A stretch of DNA of 64,000 nucleotides from NCBI GenBank assembly GCA_900119535.1, contig FPJT01000002.1, positions 1 through 64,000 of the forward strand. Direction: 5' to 3'. The DNA is from Ruminococcus sp. XPD3002 (GTDB lineage: Bacteria > Bacillota > Clostridia > Oscillospirales > Ruminococcaceae). The position numbers and the translations under genes were made by a program. Shown here piece after piece: positions 52,100 through 59,279 of the stretch. The notes under the pieces are model-generated. The model was given only the letters and a program-made list of their open reading frames with translations, searched no databases and had not been told where the DNA came from. Positions within the stretch are counted from its first letter, which is position 1. Each line of letters starts with the position of its first letter.

Positions 52100-53155
52100 C
52101 TACGTATCGGTATGCTCATCCGCAGCGTTTATGATATCCTCGTCATTGCCTGACATAAGATATGATATCTTATCCGTCAGGTATTCGACGTATGGGATTA
52201 TTTTTTTGTAATCCAGTCTCATAGGACCTATTATGCCTATTGAGCCTGCGTCTCTGCCGTCCTTGCGGTAGGTCGAGACTATCATGCTGGAATTTCCTAT
52301 TGCGAAGCTGCCCTCGGCTCCGAAGCGTACCTGTATACCGCTGAATGTATCTTCGAGTATATCGGTGACTTCGTGCTTCTGACCGATGAATTTGACGACC
52401 TCCATTTTATCAAGTTCGTCGCAGGACAGGAGCTTTTCGCCGCCTTTTACGGTCATTTCCTGATGTCTCAGGTCTTCCGAAAGCTCACATATTCCTTTTA
52501 CCAGCGGTGAAAGAGATACCATATATGCGCTTACTGCGGCAACCATTTTATCGAACATTTCCTCGGAAAGCTCTTCGACTGAAACACCGTTGAGGTTCTC
52601 CTCTATATAATGTGTAAAGAAATCGAGCTGTTCGTGGCTGAGGTCAAATTCGAGCCTGCAAGCCTTGTTCTTTATGCTGCCGTTGGAAGTTATAAGGAGT
52701 ATAACGTACAGCCGCTTTCCCGTAGGGATGACCTCGACCTTTGATATGACCGAGAATTTCGGAACGGAATCGGTAACGACCGCCGCACACTGTGTAAGCT
52801 CTGTAAGAGCGGTAGCGGCATTCTGTACCAGAAGTTCCTCGGGAGTATTCTCGTCGCCCAGCATGTCATCGAGCTTTGCTTTTTCCTCGTCCGAAAGATC
52901 GGGATGAGTTATAACATTGTCGACGTAGAATCTGTAGCCCTGAAAAGTGGGGATACGACCTGCTGAGGTGTGGGGCTGTTCGAGGTAGCCAAGCTGTTCG
53001 AGGACAGCCATATCGTTCCTTATGGTAGCGGATGAAACGTTGATGTGCTCCAGCTTAGAGATCGCTTTCGAGCCTACAGGTTCGCCTGTTCTGATATACT
53101 CATCCACGACTGCTGCGAGTATTTTCATTTTTCTGTCGTCCACGATCTTGCACAT
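52100..53155 (-). CDS. hrcA: Heat-shock repressor HrcA
   Basis: 351 residues from the ATG at 53155; a GTG at 53143 is a possible alternative because AAAGG touches the ATG. A longer frame starting inside CIRCE is unlikely. Winged-helix DNA-binding domain (SKAISKLEHINVSSATIRNDMAVLEQLGYLEQPHTSAGRIPT), GAF-like domain and the inserted dimerization region fit the family. It binds CIRCE at 53170-53196 and shuts off its own operon until GroE becomes limiting on heat shock. Confidence 0.96.
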   Translation of the reverse strand: MCKIVDDRKMKILAAVVDEYIRTGEPVGSKAISKLEHINVSSATIRNDMAVLEQLGYLEQPHTSAGRIPTFQGYRFYVDNVITHPDLSDEEKAKLDDMLGDENTPEELLVQNAATALTELTQCAAVVTDSVPKFSVISKVEVIPTGKRLYVILLITSNGSIKNKACRLEFDLSHEQLDFFTHYIEENLNGVSVEELSEEMFDKMVAAVSAYMVSLSPLVKGICELSEDLRHQEMTVKGGEKLLSCDELDKMEVVKFIGQKHEVTDILEDTFSGIQVRFGAEGSFAIGNSSMIVSTYRKDGRDAGSIGIIGPMRLDYKKIIPYVEYLTDKISYLMSGNDEDIINAADEHTDT

Positions 53156-53169
53156 CCTTTCTTTCTTTT

Positions 53170-53196
53170 TTAGCACTCCTACTCTCCGAGTGCTAA
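53170..53196. promoter_or_regulatory. CIRCE operator, perfect consensus
   Basis: TTAGCACTC, nine bases, GAGTGCTAA, matching the CIRCE consensus at every position. It lies between the hrcA promoter and start codon. Confidence 0.98.
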
Positions 53197-53200
53197 TTAT

Positions 53201-53229
53201 AATTTACCACTATTGTACGGCTTTGTCAA
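53201..53229 (-). promoter_or_regulatory. Promoter of the hrcA-grpE-dnaK-dnaJ operon
   Basis: Minus strand: perfect TTGACA (53229 to 53224), 17 bp, TAAATT (53206 to 53201). A second TATAAT at 53201-53196 lies too far from the -35. CIRCE starts at the expected transcription start. Between here and 53533 no other feature is seen. Confidence 0.7.
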
Positions 53230-53533
53230 GTGGTTTATCCATTTTCGTCACTTTTAACAAAATATACCATGCTATGGGTGCAGTATTGACGTTTAATGTG
53301 GACTTAACCTGAACGGTCAGCGCCTTGTAAATCTGATTGAAAACTATTATTATATTATGTAAATGGAAAAATATGGCAGTACACTTCTGATAAATTAAGT
53401 TGTTTTTACTTAAATTATCGATTCGGAAGTTCATCCTGGGAGCAGTTTTTCTATATTTCAGCCAATTAGTCTGCGGCCGTGGGTATTGAAATTTGAATTA
53501 TACACAAATATTGAAAAAATTCCTTAAAGTTAC

Positions 53534-53562
53534 TTGCATATTAAAGAAAGAAATGATATAAT
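53534..53562 (+). promoter_or_regulatory. Promoter of the LysR-type gene
   Basis: TTGCAT (53534-53539), 17 bp, TATAAT (53557-53562), giving a leader of about 120 nt. Confidence 0.7.
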
Positions 53563-53646
53563 AAAAATGTATGAGTATTAATAAAAAATAATATTTAGGG
53601 ATTGTTAAACTTAGGGGATCACATTGTAAACAAGGAGGGGACGGAT

Positions 53647-53691
53647 TTGTCCCAAAGGATGAAAATTTTTATTTCGGAGAGATCACTATGA
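53647..53691 (+). CDS. Possible 14-residue leader peptide overlapping the LysR start
   Basis: A TTG codon at 53647 lies 8 nt after AAGGAGGGG (53632-53640), the strongest Shine-Dalgarno in the leader. The frame encodes MSQRMKIFISERSL and stops at TGA overlapping the LysR ATG (ATGA). A GGGAC/GTCCC-type hairpin spans the SD and TTG. It could couple or regulate LysR translation. The evidence is position only; there is no conservation data. Confidence 0.35.
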   Translation: MSQRMKIFISERSL

Positions 53692-54632
53692 AATTACAGC
53701 ATCTTGAATACGTGATCGCTATAGCTCAGGCAGGCAGTATTACAGGAGCTGCAAAAAAGCTCTATCAGGCACAGCCTAACATAAGCATAGCGCTCAAGGA
53801 ACTTGAGGCGCAGCTGGGTATCCAGATATTCTGGCGTACTCCAAACGGAATGATCCTTACCCCCGAGGGCGAGGAGTTCTTCCTGCGCGCAAAAAAAATC
53901 GTAAGCGAGGTTCACGCACTCGAGTCCGAGTTTATCGACAAGACCGAGTCTACGGTATCCTTTAAGGTAGCGACTACACGTTCATCCTATGTAACGGCAG
54001 GTGTTGGCTACTGGATAAATCAGATGAATAAAGAGGGAAAGAAGTACAGTGTTCATTTCCTTGAGACCAATACGCACCAGGTCATCGAGGATGCAGGAAG
54101 CGGAAAGGCTGATATCGGAGTTATCCGTGTTCCTTCGGGACAGACCGAGCTTTATGCTCAGCAGCTTGCTTCAAAGAACCTTACAGAACAGGTACTTATG
54201 GAATTCCCCATGCGTATCCTTATGGGCAGGAATCATCCTCTTGCACAGTATGATGATGTGCCCTTCGAGGAACTGAAAAAGTATCCAGAGATACTCCACG
54301 GCGATGAGGACGTTAATCTCTTCAGAAAGACCTTCATCAACCCCGAGTATGAGGCTGATTCGTCGGACAAGGTAATATACGTATACGACCGCGGAAGCAA
54401 GATAACCATGCTTGAAAACGTTGAGAATTCGTATATGTGGGTGTCACCTGTGCCGATAAGCAACTTCGATGACGGTAAAATGGTACTCAAAAAGTCCTCG
54501 TATGCATGCATACCGAACCGTGACCTTATCATCTTCAAGAAAAACAGCGCAAATGACAAGCTTATAAAGTCTTGCATCAAGGCTTTGGGAGACTTTACCA
54601 ATAAGGTAATGCATTTCCCTGACAGTGAATAA
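53688..54632 (+). CDS. LysR-family transcriptional regulator
   Basis: 314 residues. The N-terminal winged helix is typical (MKLQHLEYVIAIAQAGSITGAAKKLYQAQPNISIALKELEAQLG), followed by the effector-binding fold from about 90. GGAG lies 9 nt before the ATG. LysR genes usually sit beside a divergent target, but here the divergent operon is hrcA under CIRCE and a terminator follows, so the target is unknown. Confidence 0.93.
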   Translation: MKLQHLEYVIAIAQAGSITGAAKKLYQAQPNISIALKELEAQLGIQIFWRTPNGMILTPEGEEFFLRAKKIVSEVHALESEFIDKTESTVSFKVATTRSSYVTAGVGYWINQMNKEGKKYSVHFLETNTHQVIEDAGSGKADIGVIRVPSGQTELYAQQLASKNLTEQVLMEFPMRILMGRNHPLAQYDDVPFEELKKYPEILHGDEDVNLFRKTFINPEYEADSSDKVIYVYDRGSKITMLENVENSYMWVSPVPISNFDDGKMVLKKSSYACIPNRDLIIFKKNSANDKLIKSCIKALGDFTNKVMHFPDSE

Positions 54633-54636
54633 AACC

Positions 54637-54672
54637 AACAGCCCCGCAGGTCCTGTGACTTGCGGGGCTGTT
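54637..54672 (+). terminator. Terminator after the LysR gene
   Basis: AACAGCCCCGCA/TGCGGGGCTGTT, a perfect 12-bp stem, with only a weak T-tract (CTGATG) after it. Confidence 0.7.
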
Positions 54673-54690
54673 CTGATGTAAATTATCTAT

Positions 54691-54726
54691 ATAAAAGAAT
54701 AAGGACCTCTGTTCGCAGGAGGCCCT
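54691..54726 (-). terminator. Terminator of the NlpC/P60-dockerin gene
   Basis: Minus strand: AGGGCCTC/GAGGTCCT stem (one G-T pair), followed by TATTCTTTTAT. It is about 160 nt past the stop codon. Confidence 0.65.
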
Positions 54727-54887
54727 CACTCTTTTTATAAAGGATGAAAATTGAAAAAATCAAATAGAATTGATGGTTTTTATGTTCGCCATACTTTCTG
54801 ATTATATTATAGCACCTGTATCGTAATAAATCAAATATTTATTTTTTATCCTGATATAAATTTTCTATATGCTGAAAATAGACATTT

Positions 54888-57089
54888 TTATTCGTTTTTC
54901 TTTGCATCAGTTTCTTCGGTTTTTGCTGGTTCGGTGGGTTCGTTATCATCCTTATCGGAGTCATGCTCCGTATCGTGCGTGAAGTATTCTTCGGGGGATT
55001 TCTCTCCGCCTACTGACAGATATGCGTAGTATTCCAGTATCAGTGAGGCATCGGCTGAATTGACAGCGCCGTCCCCTGTTACGTCGGCGAATTTCAGCTG
55101 TTCTTCGGTTAGTCCCGAATCTTCTCCTATCGAGAGAAGCGAATAGGCTTCGAGGACTATGGAGGCGTCTGCCGAATCTATCCTGTTGTTGCCATCTATG
55201 TCGCCGAGCGAAGGCGTACCTGTAACGGGAGTAGGTTCGGCAACTGTCGGAACAGTGGTGCTTACAGGTTCTGTTGTGCTTGCAGCCTGAGTTGTGTCTG
55301 CGGCAGGCTCAGTTTCACTTGCTGCGGATGTGGTCTCGGAAGGTGCGCTTGAAGTTGACGATTCTGCTGTTGAAGTGTTTATAGCAGTAGTTTCTGCTGT
55401 GGTTTCAACGGTGGTTGTAGTAGTTGTTGAAACGGTCGGAGCAGTTGACGTAGTTGTTACAGCAGGCACAGATGCCGAGCGGTCCGATGAGAACGGTATA
55501 ACGACATAGGTGTTATCAAGAGAGCAGCCGTATATCGGATTGACCGAGGTTTCTGCCGTATCGTATCTGCCGTCGCCTTTGGTCGGTCCCGACTGCCACC
55601 ATTGGTCGCTCCTGCCGTCACCTGTGTAGATGCCGATGTGATGGTCGTCCGCAAGCTTAAGGAGTCCGCTGAATCCTGTTCCAACTTTTCCGTCGACGGT
55701 CCATATGATATCGCCCTTGCAAAGGATTCCGCTGGACAGCATTTCTTCTTTGGTGTCGAATTCGTAGTACATTACATTATAGTATGAAATGTAATTCGTC
55801 CAGCCCGAACCTGCGCTCCAGCACTGACGGTCTGGGAAATAGGTATTGAAGGCTGAATTCAGCGGCACCCATTGTCCTGTTACCGACATAGGAAGTCCGA
55901 AGGTGTGAGACAGGCCGTTCGACAGCGCATGCCATACGAATCCCATACAGTTAAGGCCGCCAAGCTCCGCTGAACCGCCTGCGCCTGTTATCATACCTTT
56001 TGCGTATTCGTTTTCAAGCTGCCACAGGTCACCCTTCGGTGAGGCTGCATAAAGCCAGTAAGCGTAGGGAGTACCTTTATAGTAGTCATTTGCGGAATAC
56101 TCATCGATGAAATCCTGCCACTGCTCTGCTGTTTCGGTGTATGTACCGCCCCCTGCCATTGCCATTGCTTCGTTGAAGTAGTGACCGTTGGGATTCTTCG
56201 GTTCGGGCGGCTCATTATTCACAGGCTGAGGCTCCTCGGCAGTCTTTTCCCCTTCCCACGGAAGTACGATATATGTGTTGCTTTTTGCACAGCCGTATAT
56301 GGGGTTCACGCTGTTATAGGTGTATGCGGGTGCGAGAACTCCGTCCCCCATTGTAGGTCCCGACTGCCACCAGACATCGCTGGAGCCGTTTCCGTAGTAT
56401 ATGCCTACATGGTGATTATCGGCAGGGATTGCGAGTCCGTTCATTTTTCGACCTACTGAGCTGTCCACAAGCCAGATTATATCACCCTTTTTAAGGACTC
56501 CGCTGGCAAGCATCTCTGCTTTTGTGTCGAATTCGTAGTAGTGTACGCCGTACTGCCTGATGAAGTCGTACCAGCGGCTGCTTCCGTTATTTCCTGTCCA
56601 CACGCTTCTGGTGAAGCCCTGTTCGTTGAAGCCGCTTAGGTTTGGTACCCATTCGCCTGTGTCGCTGATAGGTATTCCCGAGTAGATCGAGAGACTGTGG
56701 GCGATTGCATGCCACACGAATCCCGTACAGGTCATGCTTCCGTCGGTGGAGTTTCCGCCTTGTGAAGTCATCATGGCTATGTGGCCCGGTGTATCGAACT
56801 GCCACATATCACCGCGGGGAGAAGCTGCGTATGAGCCTGCTGAGTAAGGCGTAAGCTGATAGTAGCCGCTTCGGCAGAATTTATCGATGAAATCGCACCA
56901 TTCTTCACGGGATTGTTTATACTGTCCGTAACCTGAAACGCAAAGGGCTTCGTTCAGGTACATTCCGTTTTTGTTTTTCATTTCAGCTTCGGCTGAAGCT
57001 GTAGGGTACACCTGTATAAAACAAAGCGCTGTCATAACAAAAGCTATGAACAGCGCAGATAATCTTTTCTGAAGTTTACATGTTTTCAA
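54888..57089 (-). CDS. Secreted protein with two NlpC/P60-like domains and a dockerin
   Basis: 733 residues; signal peptide to about residue 34. Two repeated domains (about 37-280 and 300-540) each carry the NlpC/P60-like signature: a Cys before GFVWHA (Cys121 and Cys381), GDIIW, and an HH(V/I)GIY motif (His226-227 and His483-484). A Thr/Ser/Glu linker (about 545-630) leads to a dockerin (GDIDGNNRIDSADASIVL, ADVTGDGAVNSADASLIL) and an acidic C-terminus. NlpC/P60 enzymes cut gamma-D-Glu-diaminopimelate bonds in peptidoglycan. A dockerin would fix this activity to the scaffold. The dockerin matches the type on the giant LRR protein. It lies 70 bp after psd. Confidence 0.82.
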   Translation of the reverse strand: MKTCKLQKRLSALFIAFVMTALCFIQVYPTASAEAEMKNKNGMYLNEALCVSGYGQYKQSREEWCDFIDKFCRSGYYQLTPYSAGSYAASPRGDMWQFDTPGHIAMMTSQGGNSTDGSMTCTGFVWHAIAHSLSIYSGIPISDTGEWVPNLSGFNEQGFTRSVWTGNNGSSRWYDFIRQYGVHYYEFDTKAEMLASGVLKKGDIIWLVDSSVGRKMNGLAIPADNHHVGIYYGNGSSDVWWQSGPTMGDGVLAPAYTYNSVNPIYGCAKSNTYIVLPWEGEKTAEEPQPVNNEPPEPKNPNGHYFNEAMAMAGGGTYTETAEQWQDFIDEYSANDYYKGTPYAYWLYAASPKGDLWQLENEYAKGMITGAGGSAELGGLNCMGFVWHALSNGLSHTFGLPMSVTGQWVPLNSAFNTYFPDRQCWSAGSGWTNYISYYNVMYYEFDTKEEMLSSGILCKGDIIWTVDGKVGTGFSGLLKLADDHHIGIYTGDGRSDQWWQSGPTKGDGRYDTAETSVNPIYGCSLDNTYVVIPFSSDRSASVPAVTTTSTAPTVSTTTTTTVETTAETTAINTSTAESSTSSAPSETTSAASETEPAADTTQAASTTEPVSTTVPTVAEPTPVTGTPSLGDIDGNNRIDSADASIVLEAYSLLSIGEDSGLTEEQLKFADVTGDGAVNSADASLILEYYAYLSVGGEKSPEEYFTHDTEHDSDKDDNEPTEPAKTEETDAKKNE

Positions 57090-57159
57090 ATCTGCACTTC
57101 CTTAAGTTTATTTCAGCTTTCCGTGATGTGTTTCAGAAGTGCATGTGGAAAGCGGTATA

Positions 57160-58023
57160 TCAGTGTGCGGCTCTGCCTATTTTTTCGCCGTATTTGACTA
57201 CTGTCTCGAATCCATCACGGGTATTGAGAGCAATGTCCTTGTCTATGAGTATGCTGTCCTTTTCAAACAGTAATACTATTGTGGAGCCGCCGAACTCGAA
57301 CATTCCCTTTTCTTCGCCTCTGAGGAAATCGTGTTCGCCGTGGCGGTTCTTTATCCTTCCGACCATCATAGCGCCGACCTCTACCTGTACAACGTCGCCG
57401 AAGTGTACAGTGTGGAGAATAGTGTATTCACGGCTGTTGCGCTTATATATGTTATAGCGCCTGAGTGCGATAGGGTTGACGGTGTGAAGGACTCCGCGGA
57501 TGAAGAAGTTGCTCGTTTTATTTCCGTCATCGATGTAGCAGTAGCGGTGGTAGTCATCCACTTCAAGGCGGAATATAAGGCAGACTCCGCCTTCGTACCT
57601 TCTTGCGAGGAAGCTGTTACCGAGGAGGTCCGCAACGCTGTAGTAGGAGTCCTTTATCCTGAAAAGACTGCGTCCGTTTATCCTGTATGCGGAAAGCTTC
57701 GAGTCGCATGGACTGATAAGGTGGTTCGGCTCGGTATCAATGGGACGCTTCTCGGGACGCACTCTTCTTGTGAAGAAGTCGTTGTATGAGCGGAATCCGT
57801 CCATGATGTACTGTGAGGTGTCTATTCCGCCCGACTTTATGAACCTGTCGATAAGCGGCTTTGAAAGGGGCGAATCCATGTATGCTCCAGCAATTTTGGA
57901 TACTATCGGAGCGGTAAGAACTTTAAGTGCCATACGTCCGCCGACAGTTCCGTAGAGCTTTTTAAGGAACTGCCCCTGTTTTTCGTTCGTGACGATTATC
58001 TCGCCGTTTCTTTTCTTTATCAT
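57160..58023 (-). CDS. psd: Phosphatidylserine decarboxylase proenzyme
   Basis: 287 residues from the ATG at 58023; a start at 58041 would overlap the previous gene and lacks a site. The family signatures DGFRSYNDFFTRRVRPEKRPID, SPCDSKLSAY and DYHRYCYIDDG are present. The self-cleavage site reads FGGSTIVLL, with GGST in place of the more usual LGST; Ser becomes the pyruvoyl group. The enzyme converts phosphatidylserine to phosphatidylethanolamine in the membrane, the step after PS synthase (16510-17154). It starts 4 nt after the HgdB-like gene ends. Confidence 0.95.
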   Translation of the reverse strand: MIKKRNGEIIVTNEKQGQFLKKLYGTVGGRMALKVLTAPIVSKIAGAYMDSPLSKPLIDRFIKSGGIDTSQYIMDGFRSYNDFFTRRVRPEKRPIDTEPNHLISPCDSKLSAYRINGRSLFRIKDSYYSVADLLGNSFLARRYEGGVCLIFRLEVDDYHRYCYIDDGNKTSNFFIRGVLHTVNPIALRRYNIYKRNSREYTILHTVHFGDVVQVEVGAMMVGRIKNRHGEHDFLRGEEKGMFEFGGSTIVLLFEKDSILIDKDIALNTRDGFETVVKYGEKIGRAAH

Positions 58024-58027
58024 AGGA

Positions 58028-59257
58028 CTATCTTCTTGCATTAGCCAGCATGAGCTTTATGCGGTTTTCCTGATTGACTCTTGTAGCGCCGGGATCGTAG
58101 TCTATAGCAACGATGTTAGCATTCGGATTGTCCTGCTTTATGGCACGGGACATGCCCTTTGCCACGATATGGTTAGGAAGGCATCCGAAAGGCTGAGTGC
58201 AGATGATGTTCTCTACGCCCGACTGTGCGAGAGCTGCCATTTCGGCAGGTATCAGCCAACCTTCGCCCATAACTACGCCCTGATTTATGTACTTGTCGGC
58301 AAGTGCGCGGAGATGCTCGAAATCGTGGAGCGGCTCGAATACACCGTGTTCCTTCATAACGCTGATAAGCTCCTTCTGCTTTGAGTAGATAAGGTCATAG
58401 CCTATCTTGTTGAATATGGAGCTTTTTGTGACATGGTCGTATATCTTTGCATCGTTGAACGTACCTGCGGCACAGTACATTACGAATTCCAGAAGGGAAG
58501 GAACTACAGGTTCACAGCCCTCCGATATAAGGAAGTCTTCAAGGTGGTTGTTGGCAAGGGGAGAATATTTTACGTATATCTCGCCTACTATTCCGACTTT
58601 TACCTTCTTTTCGCCCGAAAGCTCAACAGAAGCGAAATCGTCGAGTATCATGCGGTATATCTTCTTTGTTTTGAGGAACTCCTTGCTGCCTGTGCGGAAT
58701 ATCCTTCCGAGTATGGTCTGCCATTTGTTGAGGTAATACAGTGAACGTCCCTTTTTTACCTCGTATGCACGGCACTTGTTGTAGCAGGTCATCATAAGGT
58801 CGCCGTAAAGCACCGCATAGAGCATCTTCATGAACATCGGTGCGGTTATCCTGAAGGCACTGTCCTTTTCGAGTCCGCTGAAGTTCAGCGAGCATACGGG
58901 AACCTGCGGATAGGTCTTTGCGAGAGCCTTCCTGAGCAGGTGGATGTAGTTTGAAGCACGGCATCCTCCGCCTGTCTGAGTTATAAGGAGCGCAGTCTTG
59001 TCGGGATCGTATTTTCCGCTGTTCAGCGCATCCATGAACTGTCCTATTACCAGAAGTGCAGGGTAGCAGGCATCATTGTGTACATTTTTAAGTCCCTCGT
59101 CAACTACAGCCCGTGAATCGTTCTGAAGCAGTTCAAGCTTATAGCCCTGTGCCTCGAATATGGCTATCAGGAGCTTGAAGTGTACCGGGAGCATATCAGG
59201 TACGAGGATGGTATGGGTTTTTATCATATCCTCGGTGAATTTTGCGTATTCTTGCAT
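58028..59257 (-). CDS. 2-hydroxyacyl-CoA dehydratase subunit-like protein (HgdB/COG3581 type)
   Basis: 409 residues from the ATG at 59257 (GGGAGGT upstream). Conserved features are GGCRASNYIHLLRKAL, VGIVGEIYVKYSPLANN and QPFGCLPNHIVAKG, with Cys residues placed to bind an iron-sulfur cluster. In many Clostridia this region is the C-terminal third of one protein of about 1400 residues whose first part matches the gene upstream. Here it is a separate gene 22 nt after 59280-62207. The substrate is unknown; a classical dehydratase operon with CoA-transferase is not present. Confidence 0.82.
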   Translation of the reverse strand: MQEYAKFTEDMIKTHTILVPDMLPVHFKLLIAIFEAQGYKLELLQNDSRAVVDEGLKNVHNDACYPALLVIGQFMDALNSGKYDPDKTALLITQTGGGCRASNYIHLLRKALAKTYPQVPVCSLNFSGLEKDSAFRITAPMFMKMLYAVLYGDLMMTCYNKCRAYEVKKGRSLYYLNKWQTILGRIFRTGSKEFLKTKKIYRMILDDFASVELSGEKKVKVGIVGEIYVKYSPLANNHLEDFLISEGCEPVVPSLLEFVMYCAAGTFNDAKIYDHVTKSSIFNKIGYDLIYSKQKELISVMKEHGVFEPLHDFEHLRALADKYINQGVVMGEGWLIPAEMAALAQSGVENIICTQPFGCLPNHIVAKGMSRAIKQDNPNANIVAIDYDPGATRVNQENRIKLMLANARR

Positions 59258-59279
59258 TTTTTTACCTCCCTGAGGGCGA

